A program made the position numbers and the translations under genes. DNA of 64,000 bases from Moniliophthora roreri (taxonomy: Eukaryota > Basidiomycota > Agaricomycetes > Agaricales > Marasmiaceae), in the NCBI GenBank assembly GCA_001466705.2, contig LATX02000180.1, positions 124,001 through 188,000 of the forward strand, written 5' to 3'. Positions 1 to 12,611 of the stretch are shown piece after piece. Below the pieces are notes generated by a model. It saw nothing but the letters and a program-made list of their open reading frames with translations. It was not told the DNA's origin and searched no databases. Each line of letters begins with the position of its first letter. Positions within the stretch are counted from its first letter, which is position 1.

Positions 1-1008
1 CATGCAATTTGTGAAGAGCTATTGGCAACCTAGGAATCACTCTCCCATCGTGGTTGTACAGTTTTGGTGTTGGCACGGCGAAAGCAACGCTGATCGTCCG
101 GCATTTCAAGCTGTCATTTACGATCCCGCTGCCCCCGAAGGAAGCCGATTCTCGTCTGCAGATTCCTACTTCCATGATACCGTGAATGTATCGCTCCACT
201 GCAACTCTCACTCCCAATGGTACGGTGATGCTAGGTCAGTCTGTATTCACAGCTATAACATCTTGTGCCATCTGACAAGAGCAATATAGCTGGTTCAAAC
301 CCCAATAATGATGTAAATCAAGACAGGGATTATAAGACGGAATACAGGTACGCGATTCTAGTGATGCTGAACGTCGGGGGAACAACCTTATGTGAACAAT
401 TCAGAGTGGAATTCTATTCGCCTCCGTACATAACGCAGCCTCATTCTACATACACGGGTCGGCCTGCTACGGTTGACTTGGGTTCTATCTTTACTCTGTC
501 GGTTACATTACGCTCCGGAGTGAGAGATGTATCCGGTAAGTCCGTAAGATTGACACTTTTTGATAGCATTTTCACGTCGCCTCCTTCAGTCTGGGCTATG
601 GACCTTGGATCTGTTACTCACGGCGTCCATATGGACACTCGCGCTGTAAAGCTATCCTCCATCCTGCTGCCGGGCGGAATTTTGACTGACAAGAGAAGAA
701 TTTTGGTGGCGGGTCCGCCGTCAGGAGGAATCTTTCCTCCAGGACCCGCTTTCATCTACGTGGTAACTGACGCAGGCGTTCCTAGCTTTGGACACAAGGC
801 TATTATTGGAACAGGTGCTTCTCCACCTGCTAACCAAGTTGCTATTGACAAATGAACGTGGTTCTATCGTTTGCCAGCAGTTGACTTGTATTGCTGATCG
901 TGTCCTCTTAGCATGCTCCGCTCCACTTTTGGGCCATCCGCTCGCTGACAGACCCGTTCTGACTGAAGGAGAGGGTAATCGTGTGGTTACCTATACCATT
1001 CTTGCTGC
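1..1008 (+). pseudogene. Decayed AA5_1 copper radical oxidase (glyoxal-oxidase-like), 3' half
   Basis: Matches the 3' half of the intact oxidase at 45687-48236 exon for exon; exon-like pieces lie at about 62-234, 290-347, 405-535, 590-855 and 912-1008, and the gene runs off the left edge. Conserved pieces include SNADRPAF, the segment around YSPPYITQP and THGVHMDTR. Lesions seen by comparison with the intact copy: about 2 nt lost near 161, which changes frame; an in-frame TGA at 183-185 where the family has Arg (IPR); the copper-ligand His of the MYHS motif changed to Arg (CGC at 192-194); the splice donor after the GAIDK-equivalent lost near 851-856; and a second 2-nt loss near 940. This is a dead paralogue. 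An assembly error could explain one frameshift but not all five lesions. Confidence 0.85.
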
Positions 1009-1354
1009 CCAAAGGTTCTGTCGTTTCCTACAGAAGTCCAATAAGAAGCATCTGCATTTATAGCCACCAGTTTTTTCTTGAACACTCTTTCTACCAGTTG
1101 CTCCACTCAACTACCTTTGTTGCTCAAGCAAAAGGTGCAACGAAAGAAGACATGCATCAGAAACCTCATTCAATGCAAAATGCTTATAGCGTCGACTCAG
1201 TTCGACTTCTGCGTTGTTCAGAAGTATATCATGTCCATGATCAGTTGAGCATGACTTTCAAATCTCTTCCTTGGACACACACCTAAGATCCATGCGCAAA
1301 ACATCAGTACTCACCAATCGTCGATAAAATGGTACTCTGATTACATGGTAGCAC
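1009..1354. other. Intergenic, nothing recognised
   Basis: Lies between the dead oxidase and the tRNA. Short open frames are present but show no family signature or splice structure. Confidence 0.5.
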
Positions 1355-1446
1355 CGACACCAGCAGGATTTGAACCTGCGCCCTCAAAGAGGAACAGATA
1401 AACCTTCGATTCGAATCTGTCGCCGTAACCACTTGGCTATAGTGCC
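1355..1446 (-). tRNA. tRNA-Ser(CGA) with a 10-nt intron
   Basis: Reads on the minus strand from GGCACTA. It folds with a 7-bp acceptor stem (GGCACTA with TGGTGTC), D arm GCC...GGC, anticodon stem ACAGA/TCTGT, a long class II variable arm and T arm GCAGG/CCTGC. The anticodon loop region is 17 nt; removing 10 nt after position 37 leaves TTCGAAA, anticodon CGA, which reads UCG serine codons. Mature length is 82 nt without CCA. It is closely related to tRNA-Ser(AGA) at 57601-57682; the fourth acceptor pair is A-T here and G-C there, a compensatory change that supports function. Confidence 0.93.
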
Positions 1447-1489
1447 TTAATCAGGAAGTGTATGTAACATGAACCATTGCAACGCCAAC

Positions 1490-3464
1490 TCATCTGTGCA
1501 GCTGCACTAGCATGGCTTCACTCGACTTAACCCCCACTTCAAGCACTCCCTCACTGTCAGCCTCTAGTGCTATGTTACCATGAACATCATCTACATTCTC
1601 TGGAATCCCGTTTGTGGAGTAGTTCCATACCACTCCTCCAAAGGAAAGACCAGTATCCGCCGAAGCACCTTCAGGCGCCGTCAATCTTCTACCTGTAGCT
1701 TTCGTACCCCGTATACCGAGAGCGATCCTAAAGTTGATCGTAGGGCGGGTGTACGGTGTCGTGGCATTCCACTCGTTGAAGTTGATGATAGCAATCCGAG
1801 CGAGGGCAAAGGATTCATAAATGGCGTACACGCTCAACTGATCCGTTGATTCGTTGGTCGTGGGCGCAATGATGGCAATTTGTATTGGGCCATGGTGGAA
1901 GCCAATAGCTTCTGCTGCAAATTTGAGACCATACCATGGTGGTCGGACTTTGGGTTGGATGTCATTTACTGGCACGGGCTGCCAGGCGGCCTGCATACGA
2001 CGTTCGTGTAAGCAAGATTCAAGGTGAGAAGGAAATAGAGTAAATCACATATCCGAATGTTGTTCCTTGATGTAGGTATACTCGCGCGACATTCTAAGTC
2101 ACGATGAGAACAAATTCCATATCGATAAGATGGAAGCACCCACCGAAAAGGCAGCGTAAAGTATGTAGTCTATTGTCCAGAGGGCCGAACCTAGAACACC
2201 CTCTTGAACCGTGTGTCAATTACCAGAACATGAGGCAAGTTTGAGTAGCGTACCGAACTGCTCCATTTTCAGATTCACAAAGTCTATATTGGTCTCCCCT
2301 AGTACGAAATCCAGGTCCCATGTTTCCGGAGAAGACTGCAGAAACTCCAGGTCGTCGTTTACTTGCGAGATGTTAGCAACAATAGTACCATGATTCATGA
2401 ACGTTCCTGCCAATAGCATTAATCTCGGGCATGCTTCGGCGGTCCTGACCCAAGGCACTCACTGCCTAAAGTAACCCATGGTGCGCTACCAGCGGGATAA
2501 CTTTCAAAGGGAAATGTAAGCCGCAGAAGTCTGGCCAGAGATCAGGCGTTACTTGTGAAGTGAGACACTCTTGAGCAGACCATCTTCGTTGATCCCAGCA
2601 GCGAACGCAGTTTGACTGTAAATCGCATTTATGAGGAAATTTGAATGCTGCCACTGTGAATACGGCCTACGTTGTCCAGTCCGGATTATAACCTAATCCA
2701 GCAAAGACTAGTCCCTGGAACCACTTCTTCGTCGAATCCAGCTTGGAAGGTTTCACGACTCTCTCTAAAATTGCACCAGCGAACCTCCTCCACCGCTCAA
2801 CATAACCAATGATTGTCCAACTCCGCGGCGTCACTCCTTGACCAGGATACAAATCCTCCTCGTTTCCGATCTCAAACGCCATGAATCTCTCCTCCCGAAT
2901 TGCACCCAAGGCCCACTGTGCACCTCGAACTGTATTGTCAATGGCACCCGAATCATTACGCATCAGGGGCAAATCAAAGATGAACTTTGTTCCCGGAGGA
3001 AATGAAGCATCTTCGAAGCATTGGCGGAACCATCGCTCATTGAGCGTAACGTTCAACGGTATACCATTATCTCCCGTTACAGTCTTGATAGTTTCTTCCT
3101 GGTCTGGGACATAAGTTGTTCGGTCGGCCGACGTACCACCAATACGAATCTGTGGTGCCACAGATGTAGATTCCGTGAGGGAATTGAGGAGATTTCGAGT
3201 GAAGGTATTGGGCTGAGACGCGTTGGAGCCTTGTCTAGTATAGTCCTGGAACCAGTGTATCGCGATCGACAGCGAAACAAAGTTGTTTACAATGGGTTTC
3301 GAAGCGCCTTGGGGTAAGCGGGGTGAGGCAAGGAGGATGGTAGTTGGCGTGTCAACTGCATGAGTGACGTAGGGAGCAAGAATAGAGAACAAGACTGGGG
3401 AAAACCACATTGCGAGCCATGACAACCTAACGACGTTTCCTATAAAATGAATCTTTGAAGCCAC
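1490..3464 (-). CDS. GH79 family glycoside hydrolase (beta-glucuronidase-like), secreted
   Basis: Seven exons: 3464-2671, 2615-2553, 2500-2463, 2406-2254, 2190-2144, 2093-2049 and 1990-1490, giving about 546 aa with consistent phase at every junction. A hydrophobic N-terminus (residues about 10-36) suggests a signal peptide or anchor. The (beta/alpha)8 part contains IRIGGTSADRTTY and FEIGNEEDLY, whose Glu after Asn fits the acid/base. VLGETN holds the likely nucleophile Glu, and AAWQPV marks the start of the C-terminal beta-sandwich typical of fungal GH79. The family removes glucuronic acid or 4-O-methyl-glucuronic acid from arabinogalactan-type glycans. A TATATA-like stretch lies at 3501-3507. 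Substrate is inferred from the family only. Confidence 0.88.
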
Positions 3465-4258
3465 ATGACTAGCATACAGATGTTGATTGCTTCAACGAAG
3501 TATATATGGCAGGGATCAAGGGATGATTCTGAAGTCTGAAGCAGCAGACTAACAGCGGAGACATCGGAATAACATACCGAGCTACTGCTACCCGTTTTCA
3601 TGTTGTAAGACATCGTTTTCCCAATTATAGCTTTTCGGTGGGCTTTTTGAAGAGATGCGCCTCTAACGGAGATATAGAAGCTTCAAATGTGCCCGCAGCA
3701 TACCACGAGTATGGTCACTTGAGCGAGAAACTGTCAAGTTGCGGATGGAACATACACTTAAGTTGATAAGCTGCGTCGTGCATGGCACGCATATGTAACC
3801 AATAGCTGTATAGCCTTGTTCAACAAGGTGAAAGGAGCAAGTGGCATATCGCTTTCCTGGAATCGATATGAACGAAGCTACGACTAGTGCTGACTGCGTG
3901 TCAGACAAGTTGGAACCAGAAGGCGAACTGAACGCTCACCATGTTTATGACGAATTCGCTACTCCTGAGAAACCCAAGTAAGCGAACGACAGCCTTGCCA
4001 CCGAAGTTCATATATTGCGTGCCAAGATCATGTGCATTTCTTACGTGCAAAGCATGCGTTGAAGTCATTCGGTCACGGAAAGTGAATGTGATTGAACATG
4101 GTTGGAGAATCAGCCGAAGAACATAAGATACAATGCATGTGGTACCGAAAGATGTAGATCGTGCGAGGGTAAGACATAGGACATCCGCAACTCAAGGACC
4201 TCCAACACGATATTTCTTCGCTGATCGCAACAACGCCAAGAGAAGGGGCGCACAAGGA
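3465..4258. other. Intergenic, nothing recognised
   Basis: Upstream of the GH79 gene and downstream of ubiquitin-L40. Only short frames without recognisable domains or paired splice sites; probably promoter and 3' UTR. Confidence 0.5.
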
Positions 4259-6921
<2,663 letters not shown>

Positions 6922-8662
6922 ATGGCGAGTGATACTTCTTTGCTGTGAGGCTGTCTATGCTGATCATGATGACTATCATAGGTTCTAATCAGCGACAAGA
7001 AATACGCATGGTAAAATTGCTATCATTCCTGGTATTGGTCCATTGCTAATGTTCACTTGGACTCACAGCGAAACATGTATCAAAGGTCATCGGTCAAGCT
7101 CCTGCAAGCACACCGATAGGCCCCTCTTCGAAATCAAAAAGAAAGGCAGACCTATCACGCAATGTGAACACTGTCGAGAATTGCGCAAGACAAAACAAGT
7201 CCACGTTAAATGTGTATGCATCAAGTCAGAAACGTCATCCAAAGGTGTGTCTCACCACCTTTCTACTCACTCCACGGTTAGCTTAGCCATAAGGTCTCTC
7301 CCTGTTCATATTGTTTTCCGTTTAGGTTCGAATAAGACGTTGGAGAGCGCCGCGTTTCCCAATGGTTTACCTGAAGCATTGGAGGCGTCGGTCGCACTGC
7401 AACTCTTATCGGAAGGGACGTCGTCCGACTCTGATCATAGTGAGTACTTTGATCTTGAGCATGTAATTCCCAGCGATCTCACGTCGACTTCTATAGGCAA
7501 TGGGTGTTCTCATCATCGTGGTGGCGATTGTGAGTGCTTTGCAGTTCGGAAACGTGCTAGATCCAGGAAAAAGGAGGCTTCTGGGTCTGGACCAATGTCT
7601 GGGGTGACTACGTCCCCGAATCCTAACGGAACCTCCCCATCTCAACTTCCCTTAGCTTCACATCCGGCGCTCAGCCGCGTTCAGGAGTTCCGTCCTGTTC
7701 TCCCCAAACCCAGTCCGAGGAGATTCGATCACGAAGGCCCTTTTCATGAAGCCTCGTCCAGTAGCCGTCATGGTCATGGATCCGGACGCCATCATGTCCA
7801 CGACAGCTTCCTCTTCAGTCCGTACAGTCGCGCGTACGACTACACTCACCAAGCCTATGTTGGCGACCCTCGTGCGGTTGCCTCTAGTCCTGATCTACTC
7901 CTGGATACCAACTTCAACTCGCTATCGTCTTCCCAACGACGCGTAGCGACAGAGGTGACTGGCAGTTGGAGTCAATTCCAGAGCAACGAAGATCTTACTG
8001 GGTCGCTCTGCGGATTCATTGATGGCTGTGTCTGCCATTCCAATGAAAAATGCAGGTGCTTTATTAACTGTATCGTACTGGAGTCGTCATCGCTTCCAGA
8101 TGCCCTACCTCCCAATACGGCCTTGTCAATACACGGCAATATGCCTCGGGGTTATCCTGGGGAAGCCAGTGTTGATGAATGGACAAGGCAGCTGGATCTG
8201 TTCCAGTCACAGCCTGGCTCTGCCGCAGCCTCGCCATCTTATGGTGGCTACCCCCAAGAGTTCCAGCAGCTAGACACGTACTTCTCACAACCAAGTTCTA
8301 CAGAGGTGTTGGACGATTATACCAGGTCCAACTTGGTATTTACTGTGCCCGGAGACAGGAGCCCTTCGGGTGGTGAGGTTACTGAACATCGCAGGTCGCC
8401 GTTCGACAGTAGTCCGGTTGAATACGATTCCAGTGCTGCCATTGACCAGCGCAATGGGTTCATACCAGTACCGGTCATGGATCAGGGGGTGTCCGCGATG
8501 GAGATTGGCAGAAGTCGCTCGTCCTCATCCTCCTCGTCGTCTGCGTCGGGATCTAGTCGCTTCAGTATTCCCCCGATGTCTCGACTTTCACTAGGTCAGG
8601 GCTCTGCTTCCTCAAGGACATCGTCCTTTTCAAGCCATGGAGAGCAGCGCCGTAACTTGTAG
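6922..8662 (+). CDS. Copper-fist DNA-binding transcription factor
   Basis: Exons 6922-6924 (ATG only), 6982-7010, 7069-7244 and 7326-8662, giving about 514 aa. Joining them produces the copper-fist start MVLISDKKYACETCIKGHR, then SSSCKHTDRPL, KKKGRP and TQCEHCR: the zinc-binding Cys/His set and the (R/K)GRP minor-groove motif of the Ace1/Cup2/Mac1 family. These factors sense cuprous ions or copper shortage and switch copper uptake or metallothionein genes. Further Cys-rich patches, CSHHRGGDCEC and CVCHSNEKCRC, could be copper-sensing; the tail is Ser-rich and probably disordered. The first intron must be GC-AG (ATG|GCGAGT) if this start is right. The 81-nt intron at 7245-7325 is open and divisible by three, so retention would also give a protein. 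Confidence 0.85.
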
Positions 8663-9006
8663 TTCGTACTGCGGTACAATGTCGATACTTTCACACTACT
8701 TTCACGCCGCTACCCAGTTCTATTTTCATATCGTCATTATGTTGACTGTTCACGAGTTTTGCTTCACTTCACCTTATTTTATAGTCACTATACCTCACGA
8801 TTCAAAAAGACGATTTGCTCGTATCTTCCCTTTTTCATGCCATACTAATACTCTAGATGGTACCTACTGCTTTAGCATCATTGGGTATGACTCGAAGCTT
8901 GAAATATAATGAATACTAACTACCATTCTTATTCTTTAAGGCTCAGGAATAGATGAACATGCTGAAGCTGAAGCACCATTGAACAAAGATGATCGTTACA
9001 CAAATT
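8663..9006. other. Convergent intergenic gap
   Basis: 3' flanks of the copper-fist gene (+) and the aminotransferase (-). AT-rich with no recognised feature. Confidence 0.5.
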
Positions 9007-11055
9007 CTATATACCAGAGCCATACTTTTCTACCCAACTCTTGTGGAAACGCTCTAACTTGCCTACATACTCATCGACTCCCGGACATAAGCATGTCAAT
9101 CTATAATGCCAATGGCCTTCCTTCTGCCCGAATCCACTTCCAGGAACGACGCAGATACCTGTCTCATCCAACAATCCGAGAGCATAGAAAGTATCAGGCG
9201 CCTTGCCAGCTTTGCGTGCTGCTTCAATGGCTTTATCGCTGAGTGAGATTCGGGGGTACAGGTAAAGAGCTCCAGGGGAGTCAACGCAGTTTACACCCGG
9301 AAGCTGGTTCAATCGCAAAGCCATGGTCTTGGTGCGGTCAGCGAGAGCCTCGTGGATCGTATCCGTCTCCTTCTTCCACAACGGGTAACTCTCCTCACCC
9401 TCTTTCGGTGGACGCACCAACGTATCAACCCCAATCTGGCCCTGCAAAGGAGGACATAATCCAACCGAAACCATCTTGTAGATGAGTGCCATGATCTCGG
9501 GCGAGATGTTGGTGCACTCAAAGTATCCACCTCGTCTACCGCATTCACCCGTAACGCCCTTGGAGATGGAGTGGAACGATACGAGAGGAATTGAAGACTT
9601 CATTCTTGAGACGGTCTTCTTGAATGAAGTAAAAGGGTGCGTGGATCGGCGGTGAAGGTTGTCTTGGTATACCTCATCCGCGAGGAGAACGAGCGAGTGC
9701 TCCTCGCACAGACGAACCAGTTCCTCTTGGGTGCTCTCTTCCAAGAGCGCACCCGTAGGATTACCAGGATTGATGATAACGAGGGCTTTGGGCTTGGTGC
9801 CGTCATTCTCAGCGTTGAGCAACGCGGCCTTGATCTCGTCCAGGGAGGTAGACCAGGCGGCGGAGCCATCGAGGTAGTATGGGATTGGAGTACCACTGTA
9901 TTGAGCAATAGTTGCAGTGTATAGTGGATATTGGGGAATAGGGATAAGTATGCCAGATTTAGAGTCGGAGATGAGCATGGAGATGAGGAGGGAGACACCG
10001 GAAGAAGCACCGGCAGTAAGGAAGATGTAGTTGGGGTCTGAGGGGAAGCCATCGCGTTCTTAACAAACAAAAGTGAGTGTGAGGTTGTTTCTAAACGTCT
10101 GGAACCACACACACCTTCAATGAACTTTGCGACGTTTTTACGGATGTAAGGGACACCTTGACTGTGCGAGTAAGCACCGATAGAACCTATCTCCCGCCTC
10201 AGCTCCTCTGCGCGCGCAATCACGTCTTGAGGAAATGCATTAGGCGCAAGTTTTGCTAGTTCAGGATATTCCATGAGTGCAGCAACCTAGGAGAGACCAT
10301 CGTGTCAACGAAAGAACGTAGGGATGATTCGCATTGAAGGAAAGGAACAAGGATGTCGAGACTAGCACTACCCGACAACTGGGGTAGCGATGTTCTCGGC
10401 CATCTATGGGCTGGACCCAATGCAATGTACAGATTGGGATGGTAACGGTCGACGCGTCATGATGAGAGGCCTCGGCATGGCAGTTGATGACGCTGTTGCC
10501 CAGCACCTGTTGTGCTTAGCAACACTGTGTTCTGTGTATGCCAATGCCTACAACACGTTCGCTTTTTGCTCGCACGAAACGTACGTAGAGCTACAGTAGA
10601 AACGTTGTCAGAAAACTGGGCGGAAAAATAGGGCTAGTACCCACCATATGCCGAACGTCAATACCAAAGCCTCCGACCACACCAGATCCCGAAATTGGAC
10701 ACAGATTCAATCATGCCCGCCCACTCTCGAACACCCACTAATAAGAAAAGCTACTCACCTGTCGAAGAAAAGTGATTGGTGGTTGATCTAGTCCTTTCTG
10801 CTGAGGGTTTCCAATGTTCGACGAGATAACCCTGTCAAAGGGCAAGCCATGGTCCTGTTCAGTGAGTTTATTGCGATATTCCTCTGCCTTGATCGCAAGT
10901 TCTCCTCGAACTGCGTATTCGACGTTGAGAATGGCGGGGTTGAGTGAATCAACGGTGAGAGGTCGCATGACGGCTGCTTTGGATGAAATGAATCGAGAAC
11001 AGATGGTGGTTAATGAATAAGATGCAGTACGGTGAAGAACACGCAATGAACTCAT
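9007..11055 (-). CDS. ALT1: Alanine aminotransferase, probably mitochondrial
   Basis: Exons 11055-10759, 10286-10115 and 10058-9007 give about 506 aa. The N-terminus MSSLRVLHRTASYSLTT is Arg/Ser-rich without acids, like a mitochondrial presequence. Family motifs: ISSNIGNPQQKGLDQPPITF, QGVPYIRKNVAKFIE, VIINPGNPTGALLE, LLADEVYQDN and SISKGVTGECGRRGG, the SxSKG lysine being the Schiff-base residue for PLP. It interconverts alanine plus 2-oxoglutarate with pyruvate plus glutamate. The first intron is 472 nt, far longer than others here, and follows the presequence exon. Other PLP class I enzymes are unlikely given the ALT-specific segments. Confidence 0.93.
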
Positions 11056-12611
11056 GTTGGGACGTGTGACTCCCGGCCGGAATGAGGTTGTAAGCTGGCA
11101 ACGCGGGTACTACCGTCTTGACGAACAAATGCGGGGGCCCGAATAAACGCGATGCAACCAAAAATTTTCCGAGTTTCGGTTCGGGGGGTTGCGGGGATGA
11201 AAGCTTGCTGGTTTCTCCTCCGCTTGGTGTGGGTCAAGCTGGCTCTTATATGTCCTGGAATTCTCTCGAGATATATATGCTACTGGATGCTATTGAGCTG
11301 TAGCTTTTGTATTTACACGATGCTGATGAGCTGTACAAACATGTGGTATAGGCATGCCGATAATAGCCGATTCATAGCTGAAAGCCTCAACATCCGAACC
11401 CTGTCCGAGCCTAAGTTCCCCGCTGTCAAATCGATGGTTGTAACCGTGGTTGCGCGCTGTGACGAATCTCATTTGCTGAAGCTTAAGTCGCCGATAGGGA
11501 ACCTCTTGTAGATACCTGAGAGGTAAAGTTGAAAAACCTTGTAGAGCAAGCGACAGTCGGGCGAGATCACCATCAGAAAGTTGAACATGTATAGTTATGC
11601 CTGTTACATATAGATCACCCGCCGTACGTTGACCGACTTGTGTTCGCTGAAAGTCCGACCCTCAAGGAAGAAACCAAAGGTGAATACTTGTCGCCTCAGA
11701 ATGTGCATCAAGAAACAGTTCCCCCGCAAAACAAGTGACTCACTTTCTAGGTCAGGAGCACTTCACCCAGGCGACGCACAGTTGAGGGGGTGATTATCGG
11801 TGGGAGCCCCAGTACGAAAGATTTCCGAGGTTTAAGGGTGGGACTAAGAGAGAGAAGATTCGACTCATCGAGCCATGCAGAATCGTGGTGGCAGTGGGCA
11901 CTGTAGTCTTCATTTCAGCGTGCAATTTCCAGACATTAAGTCACGTCGATTGTCGCGGTTCCCGTTTGTTGAGTGTGATAATGGTGAGATTCAAAAACGA
12001 CATGTGGGATCTAGAAGTACTGTCAGCAAGCGTTAGAGGCAGTTGAGGCAGCAAATTTGAGGTGGCAGTGTGCAAGTGCTGGAGACCGGAGCATATCCCG
12101 GTCTCCAGAATTGTAGTTACTAGTATAGTGTCGTGCAAATCCCAGACAAGCAAAATGCAGGAAAGTCTAAAGAAGAATGGTGATCCCGGCGGTTGAAAAT
12201 TCCCCCTTATACAGTATAACTTCTCTTAACCCATAACCTCTTATAACCCATAGATTTTTTGCCAAAATTCCACCTGGTTTGGCAGGGAAAACCCCATAAC
12301 CTTCAATAACCCATGATTTTGAGCATGAACCAACTGCTATGGGTTATAAGAGGTTAGACTGTAACTGATCATCGTACTGAGACTCCATACCACGCAGAAT
12401 CGGTGTGGCGATGATTATCACGCTAAAGCAGGCGAGAAATATTAAGGAGAAGCACCAAGACTTACGTTCATAATACACCCTTCGTCATCCGCAGCGACCA
12501 CCACTGCATCTAGGCAAGAAGCAGGAGCCAAGCACAGCCAGCGAGCCGATAAGCGGAAGCCAATATTCCAGCCTAAAAAGGTTTCAGGTGTCAAACCCTT
12601 TACCGTTCTAC
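11056..12611. other. Divergent intergenic region with one small TIR element
   Basis: Holds the 5' regions of the aminotransferase (-) and the protein kinase (+), plus the element at 12212-12361. No other gene is supported; open frames here are short and unlike any family I know. Confidence 0.5.
12212..12361. mobile_element. 150-bp MITE-like element, pogo/Fot-type ends
   Basis: Begins CAGTATAACTTCTCTTAACC and ends with the imperfect inverse (GGTTATAAGAGGTTAGACTG), flanked on both sides by TA, the target duplication of Tc1/mariner-pogo elements. The centre is non-coding. Its ends resemble those of the 722-bp element at 30481-31202 (CAGTTAACTCCCTCCTAACC), so both likely belong to one family. 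It sits about 250 bp upstream of the kinase start codon and could supply regulatory sequence. Confidence 0.72.
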
